DNA from: CAIKMD01 sp963729935
GTDB lineage: Bacteria; Pseudomonadota; Alphaproteobacteria; ATCC43930; CGMCC-115725
Direction: 5' to 3'
DNA: 64,000 nucleotides
Assembly (NCBI GenBank): GCA_963729935.1
Contig: CAVSPW010000011.1
Coordinates: forward strand, 1 to 64,000
Positions 16,425-24,767 of the stretch are shown piece after piece (the first letter of the stretch is position 1; each line of letters begins with the position of its first letter). The notes under the pieces are model-generated. The model did no database searches. It was not told the origin of the DNA and saw only the letters and a list, made by a program, of their open reading frames with translations. The position numbers were made by a program, and so were the translations under genes.

Positions 16425-18035
16425 ATGCTCGATTCGATTCTCGGTTCACTGAAGATTTATCGATCCTTGGCCATCGGCCTTGTTACGGCCGCCAGTCTCG
16501 TGGCTGTCGAAAGTTCTGCGGCGCGGGCCGAATCCGTGTTGCGCATCGCCATGACCGCGGGCGATATCCCGTCTTGGACCGGACAACCCGATCAGGGATT
16601 CGAAGGATACCGTTTCGTCGCCTTCAATCTTTATGACGGGCTGACCAACTGGGACCTGTCGCGCAGCGACAAGGAAGCGGATATCCGGCCCGCGCTCGCG
16701 ACCAAGTGGTATCCCGATCCCAAGGACCCCAAGCGATGGATCTTCGAGCTGCGGCATGGCGTGAAATTCCATGATGGCTGCGACTGGAACGCCGACGCGG
16801 CGGTCGCGAACATCAAGCGGCTCACCGAAAAGACAGATCCGGCCTTCAATCCGGTGAATTACGCGCGTGCACGCTCGCGCACCAACGATATCGCTCAAGT
16901 CGAGAAGGTCGACGATTACACGATCGCGATCGACACCAATACCGTGTCCTCGCTCTTTCCCTACAACACGCCCTTTCTCTTGATCATGTCGCCCTGCGCC
17001 TTGAAGAAGGCCGGCTACGATTATCAGGTCTATGCCAAGGCGCCGGCCGGTACCGGTCCCTATAAATTCGACAAGGTCGTGCCGCATGAGCGGCTCGAAC
17101 TCGTGAAAAATCCCGATTACTGGGACAAGAACCGCATTCCGAAGCAGGATCGCGTCGTGCTTCTGCCGATGCCGGAGGCCTCGACACGCGTGGCCGCCCT
17201 GCTCTCCGGCCAGGTCGATTGGGTCGAGGCACCGCCGCCCGACGCGCTCGACCGGCTGAAATCCGCCGGGATGAAGATCGTGATGAACGTCTATCCGCAT
17301 ACCTGGCCCTATCTTTTGAATGTCATGGACGGGCCCTTCAAGGATTTGCGGGTCCGGCAGGCCGCGAATTACGCCGTCAACCGCGGCGACATGGTCGAAA
17401 TGCTCAACGGGATCGCGGTGCCGAGCTACGGCATCTATGTGCCGAGCCAGCGCTATTACGGGTACCCTTTCGAGTTCAAGACCGATCCGGCGAAGGCGAC
17501 CGCGCTGCTCAAGGAGGCGAATTGCTATCCCTGCTCGATCACCGTCGCGATCTCGACCTCGGGTTCCGGGCAGATGCAGCCGCTGCCGATGAACGAACTG
17601 GTCAAGGAGCAGCTCGAGAAGGTCGGTTTCAAGGTCAAGTTCGATACGCTCGACTGGAATACCGTCCTCACCATCTATCTCCAAGGCGCGGTCAAATTCC
17701 CGCAATATGACGGGATCAATTTCAGCAGCGGCGCGACCGACCCGCTCAATTTCCTCAAAACCGTCATGAGCGATTACAAGGCGCCCAACGGCGCGAATTG
17801 GGGCGGCTTTTCAGATCCAAAGGTCGATGAGCTCGCACGCAAGGCCCTGTCGACGTTCGACGACGCCGCGCGGACCAAACTCGTCATCGAGATTCACGAG
17901 CTCGTCGTCAAAGATGCGGCGCGCCTCTTCATCGTGAGCGATCTCAATCCCCGGGCGCTTTCACCCAAGCTCTCGGGCTTTGTCCAGGCGCAAAGCTGGT
18001 TCCAGGACATCACACCCGTCGTGGTCAACCAATGA
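16425..18035 (+). CDS. Family 5 extracellular solute-binding protein (dipeptide-type importer)
   Basis: A 536-residue periplasmic binding protein (SBP_bac_5). A Sec signal peptide covers about residues 1-35 (hydrophobic IGLVTAASLVAVESSAARA, cleavage after ARA). Family landmarks follow: YDGLTNWDLS, the RWIFELRHGVKFHDG motif near 104-118, GTGPYKFDKVVPHERLEL, and the DLRVRQAANYAVNR segment. No lipobox cysteine is present, so it is soluble. ATG 16425 has GAGG upstream. The divergent DppBCDF-like genes provide the membrane complex. Ligand is unknown; the two adjacent asparaginase-like genes suggest an amide-bearing compound. Confidence 0.92.
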   Translation: MLDSILGSLKIYRSLAIGLVTAASLVAVESSAARAESVLRIAMTAGDIPSWTGQPDQGFEGYRFVAFNLYDGLTNWDLSRSDKEADIRPALATKWYPDPKDPKRWIFELRHGVKFHDGCDWNADAAVANIKRLTEKTDPAFNPVNYARARSRTNDIAQVEKVDDYTIAIDTNTVSSLFPYNTPFLLIMSPCALKKAGYDYQVYAKAPAGTGPYKFDKVVPHERLELVKNPDYWDKNRIPKQDRVVLLPMPEASTRVAALLSGQVDWVEAPPPDALDRLKSAGMKIVMNVYPHTWPYLLNVMDGPFKDLRVRQAANYAVNRGDMVEMLNGIAVPSYGIYVPSQRYYGYPFEFKTDPAKATALLKEANCYPCSITVAISTSGSGQMQPLPMNELVKEQLEKVGFKVKFDTLDWNTVLTIYLQGAVKFPQYDGINFSSGATDPLNFLKTVMSDYKAPNGANWGGFSDPKVDELARKALSTFDDAARTKLVIEIHELVVKDAARLFIVSDLNPRALSPKLSGFVQAQSWFQDITPVVVNQ

Positions 18036-18086
18036 TGCGGCCGGGACGAAGCTTGCCCTTGGGCCGAGAATAAGGACGTGCGGGCG

Positions 18087-19778
18087 ATGGCCAGAATTCG
18101 CATTGCTCATCTTGCCGGCAGCAACGCCACGATCCAGAACACGCCGCCGCTCGTCACCTCGAACAAGGCGCGGCGCAAATACGATCTGCCCTTGCTCGAC
18201 GGCACCAAAGAGGGGCTGGCGCGTTACGACGTGCTGCGCCCGCAGCGTCTGGCGGCGCCGGCCACCGTCTATGTCGAGCAGTTCAGCGCGCATCCGCTCG
18301 AAGCGGATGCGGCCGAGCTTTATGCGCCGCCGGACGGCTATATCGACGTCGACGGCCACTTCCACAAGGAGCGGCGCGGCCCCACCGACAGGCCGGTCTA
18401 TGAGGTCGAGCTTCGCCCCGAAGACGGGCTCTATCCGATGCCTTACATGGCGCGCCAAGCCGATGGCCGTCCCTGGGAGGAGGAGTGCGCCGATCCGCTC
18501 GCTCCCGACGCCAAGGCGCGGCAGGGCTTCTTCCCCGACGGGTCGCGCAGCTTCGAGGAGATCGATCGTCTGTCGGTCGGTCCCAAGGGGCTCGGCAATC
18601 TCATCTCATCGAAGGCCGAGGTCGAGTTCCATCGCATCATTCCACCGGCCGGCTACCGCAAGGGGCTCCCGGCCGGCGCTCGAACGGATGTGGGCGAGGG
18701 CGACATTCCGCCCGAAATCCGCGGCAGGGATTTCTTTCCCTACAAGCCGCGGCATCTCAACGCATCGCCCTCGCTGCAATCGCTCGCGCGCATCGTCAAT
18801 CGCGTGCAGAAGATCCTCGCGAGCGGAGCCTATGACGGCGCGATCTGGACGCAAGGCAGCCCGCGCATCGAGGAAACGAGCTACTGGCTCAACCTGCTCC
18901 TCGACACCACCATTCCGATCTGCGGCAATGCGGCGCAGCGCCCGCATGGCCAGATCAGCAATGACGGTCCGCAGAACCTGGTCGATTCGATCGACTACAT
19001 CGCGTCGAAGGTCTGGTCCGACGGGCAGGGCCGCAACCTCGCGGGCTTCGTCCTGATCCAGGATCAAGTGATCTACGCGGCGCGCGAAGTCACCAAGGCT
19101 GCGGCGCGGCCCGGCGGCTACGTCGCGACGGGCGGACATGGCGGCATGCTGGGCTCTTTCGGCCATGACGGTCCGACGCTCTTCTATGCGCCGATGCGGC
19201 GGCATACCTATTGCTCGGATGTCCGCGTCACTTGCCTGCCGGAGGCGGTCGAGGGCGTGCGGATGACCGGTGCCGGGATCGTCATGATGCAAGTGCCGGT
19301 GAAGACGTCGAGCGGCGAATTGCTCGAGGCCGCGATCCCCGAGGTGGGGATCGTCAAGAACGGCAACTATATCGGCGATGACAGCGACCCCGATCTGAGC
19401 CGGGAGGTCGATCTCCTCGCGCTCATCGATCACCGGCTGCGTCACGCGCCGTTGGCGGGCTTCGTCATCGAGGGGCTGGCGCCGACCGGGCGCATACCGT
19501 CCGTCGCGCGCAACAAGCTGATGCTGCGGGCGATTTATAGCGGCATGCCCGTGGTCTGCACCGGCCGAGGCAATCCGCAGGAGGCGGTGCCGGAAGGCGC
19601 GCCTTTCATCGCGGGATCGAATCTGACTTCGACCAAGGCGCGGCTTTTGCTCATGGCCTGTCTGATGAAGTTCGGCGCCTTGCCGCCGGCGCGCGATCCC
19701 GACGATCCGACCGAGGCCGAAAAAACCGCGACGGACAAACGCGTCAAGGAGTATCAGACGGTGTTCCAGACGCATTGA
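18087..19778 (+). CDS. Asparaginase-superfamily protein, large divergent form (paralogue B)
   Basis: A 563-residue paralogue of the protein encoded at 10139-11842, alike along its full length. It has the same N-terminal loop (RIAHLAGSNATIQNTPP), the same altered central motif WTQGSPRIEET, SNDGPQNLVDS, the glycine stretch GGYVATGGHGG, and the C-terminal TKARLLLMACLMKFG helix. It starts 51 bp after the binding-protein stop, with AAGGA about ten bases before ATG 18087 (a GTG nine bases upstream is less well placed). It closes the rightward arm as paralogue A closes the leftward arm. No signal peptide is seen, so the protein is cytoplasmic. Possibly the two form a heteromeric amidohydrolase; this is inference. 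Confidence 0.75.
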   Translation: MARIRIAHLAGSNATIQNTPPLVTSNKARRKYDLPLLDGTKEGLARYDVLRPQRLAAPATVYVEQFSAHPLEADAAELYAPPDGYIDVDGHFHKERRGPTDRPVYEVELRPEDGLYPMPYMARQADGRPWEEECADPLAPDAKARQGFFPDGSRSFEEIDRLSVGPKGLGNLISSKAEVEFHRIIPPAGYRKGLPAGARTDVGEGDIPPEIRGRDFFPYKPRHLNASPSLQSLARIVNRVQKILASGAYDGAIWTQGSPRIEETSYWLNLLLDTTIPICGNAAQRPHGQISNDGPQNLVDSIDYIASKVWSDGQGRNLAGFVLIQDQVIYAAREVTKAAARPGGYVATGGHGGMLGSFGHDGPTLFYAPMRRHTYCSDVRVTCLPEAVEGVRMTGAGIVMMQVPVKTSSGELLEAAIPEVGIVKNGNYIGDDSDPDLSREVDLLALIDHRLRHAPLAGFVIEGLAPTGRIPSVARNKLMLRAIYSGMPVVCTGRGNPQEAVPEGAPFIAGSNLTSTKARLLLMACLMKFGALPPARDPDDPTEAEKTATDKRVKEYQTVFQTH

Positions 19779-19817
19779 ACATGCCGCTTGGCCATCCGCG
19801 CCCGCTCGGCCGAGAGC

Positions 19818-21047
19818 TCAGGACTTTCGCGTGAGATCGCGCAAGAGGGCGAGCGCTTCGTCGATATCGGCTTCGGTGTGGTCGGCGCAAATCTGGAAGC
19901 GGATCTCGTCTTGGCCGCGCGGGACGACGGGGAAATTGAGTCCCGTCGCCAAAATGCCGCGCTGGCGCAACTGGCGCGTGAGATCGGCCGTGCGCGGCGA
20001 ATCGCGTATCAGCAGCGGCACGATCGGATGCTCGCCGCCGACCGTCTCAAGGCCGAGCGCGCTCAAACCTTGTCTGAAGCGTGCGGCGATCGCCTGGAGC
20101 CGGGCGAGCAGTTGGCGGCCGGGCGCGCTGTCGACGAAGGCGACGGCACGGCATGCCGCGGCCGCCTCGCCGGGCGCGATCGGGTTCGAATAGACGTAAA
20201 AAGGCGAGGTTTCGCGTAAATAGCCGATGATCGCGCGCGAGGCGGCGACGTAGCCGCCGTTGACGCCGAAAGCCTTGCCGAGCGTGCCGACCAGGATGTC
20301 GGCGGCGGCGCCGGTGCGTTCCTCCGTTCCGCGCCCGGTGGCGCCGAAAGCGCCCACGCCATGCGAATCGTCGATCACGACGATGACGTTCTCGGGAAAT
20401 CCGGAATCGTATTTGCGCGCCAAGGCCACGACATCGGCCAAGGGCGCGTGGTCGCCGCGCATGCTGAAAATGCCGTCGGTGACGATGATCGCGCGCCGGC
20501 AAGACGGCATCGCGTGGACCAGCCGCGCCTCGAGCTCGGCCAGATTGAGGTGCCGGTAGATATAGCGCTCACGCGGCCTGCCGAGACGCATGGCGTTGAT
20601 GATGCAATTGTGATTGAGCTCGTCGCTGATCACGGCGGTCTCGGCGGTGATGAACTGCGGCAGCACCCCCATCATCGCCGCATAGGCGGAGCTGAACGCC
20701 ATCGCGGCCTGCCGTCCGTGAAAGTCCGCCAAGCGATGCTCGAGTTCCAGATGCGGCGCCCAGGTCCCGCTGATGAAACGCACCGCGCCGGGGCCGGTGC
20801 CGAAACGCCGCACGCCGTCTTCCTCGGCCGCGCGAAGCTCGCTGCGCAGCGACAGGCCCAGATAGTTATTCGCATTCATGCGCAGGAAGGGCTTGTCGCC
20901 CTCGCCTTCAATCAGAAAGCGCGGTCCCCGGCCGGCCTGCGGCGGTATGATGCCGGTGATGACGGCTTCGGCCCCCTTGCGGCGGCCCTCCGCCTCGAAT
21001 CTCGTCAGTTCGGCGAGCAGGATCCGTTCTATCCGATCGTGCGGCAT
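19818..21047 (-). CDS. kbl: 2-amino-3-ketobutyrate CoA ligase / AONS-family PLP acyltransferase
   Basis: A 409-residue PLP-dependent alpha-oxoamine synthase-family enzyme. The PLP lysine is Lys258 in GTLGKAFG, the cofactor aspartate lies in IDDSHG (226-230), and FGTGPGAVRFISGT is the conserved substrate loop of glycine C-acetyltransferase. It follows an SDR-type threonine dehydrogenase by 27 bp, which favours Kbl (2-amino-3-oxobutyrate plus CoA to glycine plus acetyl-CoA) over 8-amino-7-oxononanoate synthase or 5-aminolevulinate synthase. GAGGAG precedes the ATG. It converges with paralogue B, leaving 39 bp between stops. Confidence 0.88.
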   Translation of the reverse strand: MPHDRIERILLAELTRFEAEGRRKGAEAVITGIIPPQAGRGPRFLIEGEGDKPFLRMNANNYLGLSLRSELRAAEEDGVRRFGTGPGAVRFISGTWAPHLELEHRLADFHGRQAAMAFSSAYAAMMGVLPQFITAETAVISDELNHNCIINAMRLGRPRERYIYRHLNLAELEARLVHAMPSCRRAIIVTDGIFSMRGDHAPLADVVALARKYDSGFPENVIVVIDDSHGVGAFGATGRGTEERTGAAADILVGTLGKAFGVNGGYVAASRAIIGYLRETSPFYVYSNPIAPGEAAAACRAVAFVDSAPGRQLLARLQAIAARFRQGLSALGLETVGGEHPIVPLLIRDSPRTADLTRQLRQRGILATGLNFPVVPRGQDEIRFQICADHTEADIDEALALLRDLTRKS

Positions 21048-21074
21048 GATCGCACTCCTCGCAATCGCGTCGGG

Positions 21075-22031
21075 TCAACGCACCGGCTTGAGCTTCGTTC
21101 CAAGCTTTTCGAGCATGTCCTTCGTCATGGCGTCGATATCGTAACGTGCCTTCCATCCCCATTCTTCGCGCGCGGCGCTGTCATCGACCGAACGCGGCCA
21201 GGAATCGGCGATCGCCTGCCGCATCGGGTCGATCTCATAATCGATGCGGAAATCGGGAAGGTGCTTGCGGATCGCGGCGACGAGCATATCCGGCGTGAAA
21301 TTCATCGCCGTGATGTTGAACGCATTGCGGTGCCTGAGGTTGGCGGGCTCCGCGTCCATCAGCATCAGGATAGCGCGGATCGCGTCCGGCATATACATCA
21401 TGTCGAGGGCCGTGTCGGGGCGCAGAAAGCACGTGTAATGCCGATAGCGAATGGCTTGGTAGAAGATCGCCACCGCGTAGTCCGTGGTGCCGCCGCCGGG
21501 CGGCGTCGCGTGGGAGATCAATCCCGGCAGTCTCAACCCGCGCACATCGAGGCCGAAGCGGGAGGCGTAGTAATCGCACAAGAGCTCGCCCGAAACCTTC
21601 GTGACGCCGTAGATCGTGCTTGGCCGCTGGATGGTGTCTTGCGGCGTGTTCTCGCGCGGGGTCGTCGCCCCGAACGCGCCGATCGAGCTCGGGAAGAACA
21701 CGGCGCAGCGATGCTGCCGGGCGAGCTCGAGCACGTTGTAAAGCCCGCCCATATTGAGCTCCCACGCCGCCTGCGGCTTTTCTTCGGCGCTGGCCGAAAG
21801 CATCGCGGCAAGATGGAAGATCGTCCTTACATCATGGCGGCGGAGGATCTCCTGGATTTGCTCCGGCTTGGTGCAGTCGAGATGTTCGAGTGCCCCCTGT
21901 TGCGCGTGCGCCGGCGCCGCCATCCGAATGTCGCTCGCCACGATGCGCTCGGCGCCGTAGCGCTCGGACAAAGCCGGAACGAGCTCGGAGCCGATCTGTC
22001 CCGCCGCGCCCGTCACCAGTATCCGATCCAT
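21075..22031 (-). CDS. L-threonine 3-dehydrogenase, SDR (epimerase-like) type
   Basis: A 318-residue extended short-chain dehydrogenase. It has the NAD motif GAAGQIG (8-14) and catalytic Tyr141-Lys145 in YGVTK. The segment PPGGGTTDYAVAIFYQAI followed by a CFL...DMMYMPDAI stretch is the signature of UDP-galactose-epimerase-like threonine dehydrogenases, distinct from zinc MDR-type Tdh. It oxidises L-threonine to 2-amino-3-oxobutyrate, the substrate of the next gene product. ATG 22031 is chosen because GGAGG lies nine bases upstream; the open frame extends nine codons further. It starts 49 bp after the UbiD gene. Confidence 0.87.
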   Translation of the reverse strand: MDRILVTGAAGQIGSELVPALSERYGAERIVASDIRMAAPAHAQQGALEHLDCTKPEQIQEILRRHDVRTIFHLAAMLSASAEEKPQAAWELNMGGLYNVLELARQHRCAVFFPSSIGAFGATTPRENTPQDTIQRPSTIYGVTKVSGELLCDYYASRFGLDVRGLRLPGLISHATPPGGGTTDYAVAIFYQAIRYRHYTCFLRPDTALDMMYMPDAIRAILMLMDAEPANLRHRNAFNITAMNFTPDMLVAAIRKHLPDFRIDYEIDPMRQAIADSWPRSVDDSAAREEWGWKARYDIDAMTKDMLEKLGTKLKPVR

Positions 22032-22080
22032 CCGTCGAGCCTCCGCCGCGGCCGTCACACCGTGCCCGCGCGCCGCGTTC

Positions 22081-23613
22081 TTATTGCGCCCCGCCCGCCG
22101 CTTTGAGGCACCATTCGCCGTCGTCGCCGCGACCGATCACGCCTTCTTGATGGAGCAGGTCGAGCTCGATCGCGATCTCGCGCCCGTCCGCGGTGCCGAG
22201 CGACTGCATCAGGTCGATGAAATGCATCGGACGCGTTTCGAGCGCTTGGCGCACCGTCTGAAACCGCGGCTCGAGCTTCAAATGCGGCGTCAGGGATTCG
22301 CGGTTTTCGATGATGTCGGGCGCCCCGAAGGAGCGCGTCAGATCGAAGCCCGCCTTGACCATCTGGCCGCGCTCGCCGGTCGGGTCCATCGACAGCGCGA
22401 AATGCCCCGGCTCGCTCACCAGGTCGCGATCGACGCGGAACCGCGTCGCGAAGGCCCATTCCATCGCCTCTTCGGAACGGACGTCGATATCGTCGTCGAC
22501 GATGAAGACGTGCTTCAACAGCGGCAATTTCAGGAGCGCCGCGATGGCCGCGCGGCTCTCGCCGGCCGCGCGTTGCTTGATCGCCACGCGGATATGGTGA
22601 AGCCCGGTCGCGGCGGACGGCGCGTGGACCGCTTGGACGTCGATCCCGGCGGTCTTCAAGCTGCGCCAGGCAAGCGCCTCGAAATTGAGGCTGCTCAATT
22701 GGGCGGCGTCGTTTCGGCTCAGATGGCGGCCGCCATGAAGCAACGTCTGATGGAGCACATCGCGACGCATGGTGATGGCGGTCACATGGAAGATCGGATC
22801 GGGATGCATGGGCCCATAAAGCCCGTAGAGTTCGCCATAGGGTCCTTCGATATCGGAATAGCCGCGCTCGTCGAAATAGCCCTCGATCGCCATCTCGGCG
22901 TCGGCCGGCACCGGAATATTGTTGGTGACGCCGCGCACCATCGCCATCGTCTCGCCGCGGATGGTTGCGACGAGCTGAAACTCGTCGAGCGGCGCCTTCG
23001 AGGTCGCGGCGAGAAAGTCGCACGGATGCGAGCCGATGACGAAGGTGACCGGCAGGCGTTCCTTGCGCTCAATCGCGGAACGATAGATGCGCTGCAAATC
23101 GGAGGGCTGGGTCAAATTGGAGCGCAGCTCGCGCCGGCCTTTGAGCATCAGCCGGCGGCAGCCGACATTGGATTTGCCCGTCGCCGGATCGATCGTGTAG
23201 TCGATGGCGGCAGAGATATAGGGCGCGCCGTCGAATTCATGCTGAAGGTAGAAGGGCAGCCGCGTCAGGTCGATCTGGTCGCCGGTCCGTATCATCTGGT
23301 GGATCGGGGCCTCGTTCGAGGCGATTTCGGCGACCTTCTGGGGCTGTTGGAGGCGGCGCATATATTCGGGCAGGAGCCGCGCCTCCTCGACGCCGAAGGC
23401 GGCCGCCAGCCGGCGCCGGCTGCTCGATATTCCGGCGGCGATCTCGAACCGCTCCGCGCCGACATTGCGAAAAAGCATCGCCTGGGTCGAGGCCTCGACG
23501 AGGGCGGCGAGCGCGCCCAACGCGACCGGCTCGTCATGGGTTTCGACTTCGCCAAGCGCGCTCAGACGCTCGACGAACCGGCGCAGACGAAACTTCTCGA
23601 GATCGATCGTCAT
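22081..23613 (-). CDS. UbiD-family decarboxylase (first copy)
   Basis: A 510-residue UbiD-family protein, the expected length. These enzymes use prenylated FMN to decarboxylate or carboxylate aromatic and alpha,beta-unsaturated acids. Visible are the N-terminal RRFVERLSALGEVETHDEPV segment, the FMN/metal core GKSNVGCRRLMLKGRREL (146-163), IGSHP at 193-197, and the catalytic loop EGPYGE at 256-261. No ubiX (prenyltransferase) gene is in the window. It is the first gene of a leftward set with threonine dehydrogenase and Kbl and diverges from an amidohydrolase gene. GGGGAT precedes the ATG. The substrate cannot be told from sequence. Confidence 0.9.
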   Translation of the reverse strand: MTIDLEKFRLRRFVERLSALGEVETHDEPVALGALAALVEASTQAMLFRNVGAERFEIAAGISSSRRRLAAAFGVEEARLLPEYMRRLQQPQKVAEIASNEAPIHQMIRTGDQIDLTRLPFYLQHEFDGAPYISAAIDYTIDPATGKSNVGCRRLMLKGRRELRSNLTQPSDLQRIYRSAIERKERLPVTFVIGSHPCDFLAATSKAPLDEFQLVATIRGETMAMVRGVTNNIPVPADAEMAIEGYFDERGYSDIEGPYGELYGLYGPMHPDPIFHVTAITMRRDVLHQTLLHGGRHLSRNDAAQLSSLNFEALAWRSLKTAGIDVQAVHAPSAATGLHHIRVAIKQRAAGESRAAIAALLKLPLLKHVFIVDDDIDVRSEEAMEWAFATRFRVDRDLVSEPGHFALSMDPTGERGQMVKAGFDLTRSFGAPDIIENRESLTPHLKLEPRFQTVRQALETRPMHFIDLMQSLGTADGREIAIELDLLHQEGVIGRGDDGEWCLKAAGGAQ

Positions 23614-23793
23614 TTTTATCCCCGTGGAGGCATCCCGCTGCCCATCGCTGGTCTTATCACCGGGAGGATCGTGGGATCAACACGTCCATCGCCGATCGTG
23701 GGCGCAAGCGTGGTTGCGCGGTCAAACCCGGACTGGTAGCTTCGCACGCGCGAACAATCGGGTGGCAGAAGTTATAAAGCAAGGGAGGAAGAT

Positions 23794-24726
23794 GTGAACG
23801 GGATCGTCGACGTTCATCACCACATCATGCTTCCGCAGTTTCTCGCGCTTCAGGAAGAGCGCATCAAGCGCACCGGCTACTGGGGTGCGAAGCTGACCGA
23901 ATGGACGCCCGCCTGGTCGATCGAAGAGATGGACAAGAACGGGGCGGCGACGTCGATTCTGTCGATTTCGGCGCCGGGCTCCTGGACCGGCAAGGTCGAG
24001 GAGAGCCGCGGGCTGGCGCGCGCCCTCAATGAATACAAGGCCGGCTTGGTGCGGGATTATCCCGGGCGTTTCGGATTCTTTGCGACCATTCCGCTGCCCG
24101 ACATCGAAGGCAGTCTTCGCGAAATGGCCTACGCCCTCGACGTTCTGAAGGCCGACGGCATCTGCCTATTGACGAATTACGACGGCAAATATCCGGGCGA
24201 TCCGGCCTTTGCGCCCATCTATGACGAGCTCAACCGGCGCCGCGCGATCGTCTATTCGCACCCCGCCGCGGTCGATTGCTGCGTTAACATGCAGCCCGGC
24301 GTGCCGATGGCGATCCTCGAATTCATGTTCGACAATACGCGCGCGATCACGAGTTTGCTGGCCAGTGGAACCTTCACGCGCTGCCCCGATATCCGCTTCA
24401 TCTTCTCGCATTGCGGCGGTGCGCTGCCGGCGATCGCGGGCCGCATCAATGGATGGAGCGCGTCGCTCGGCGACCGCCTCCCCAAGGGCGCGCTGCACGA
24501 GCTGGGCCGGCTCAATTTCGACACGGCCAGCATGGCGAACCCGATGACCTTCGGCGCGCTGCTGAAGCTCGTGCCCGCCAGCCAGGTTTTCTTCGGCAGC
24601 GATTTCCCTTGGGGCACCATGGCGGCGACGAAAAATCCGATGCGCGCCTTGGGGCTCGCGGCCGAGGATCTTCATGCCATCGAGGAAGGCAATGCGCGCC
24701 GCATGTTTGCGCGGCTCAAGAACTAG
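23794..24726 (+). CDS. ACMSD-type amidohydrolase-2 family decarboxylase/hydrolase (first copy)
   Basis: A 310-residue metal-dependent (beta/alpha)8 amidohydrolase. HxH metal ligands are His8 and His10 in VDVHHHIMLP; later motifs are FIFSHCGGALP (metal histidine) and VFFGSDFPWG, whose aspartate is the last ligand. This pattern is shared with 2-amino-3-carboxymuconate semialdehyde decarboxylase, gamma-resorcylate decarboxylase and 5-carboxyvanillate decarboxylase. The start is GTG 23794 directly after GGGAGGAAGAT. It diverges from a UbiD decarboxylase and is followed 41 bp later by a MetE-like gene. Decarboxylation of an aromatic acid is likely; a lactone or amide hydrolase is the alternative. 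Confidence 0.87.
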   Translation: MNGIVDVHHHIMLPQFLALQEERIKRTGYWGAKLTEWTPAWSIEEMDKNGAATSILSISAPGSWTGKVEESRGLARALNEYKAGLVRDYPGRFGFFATIPLPDIEGSLREMAYALDVLKADGICLLTNYDGKYPGDPAFAPIYDELNRRRAIVYSHPAAVDCCVNMQPGVPMAILEFMFDNTRAITSLLASGTFTRCPDIRFIFSHCGGALPAIAGRINGWSASLGDRLPKGALHELGRLNFDTASMANPMTFGALLKLVPASQVFFGSDFPWGTMAATKNPMRALGLAAEDLHAIEEGNARRMFARLKN

Positions 24727-24767
24727 CGCGGGCGAGCGCGGGAAAACTTTGGGAGGAAATATCAGCC

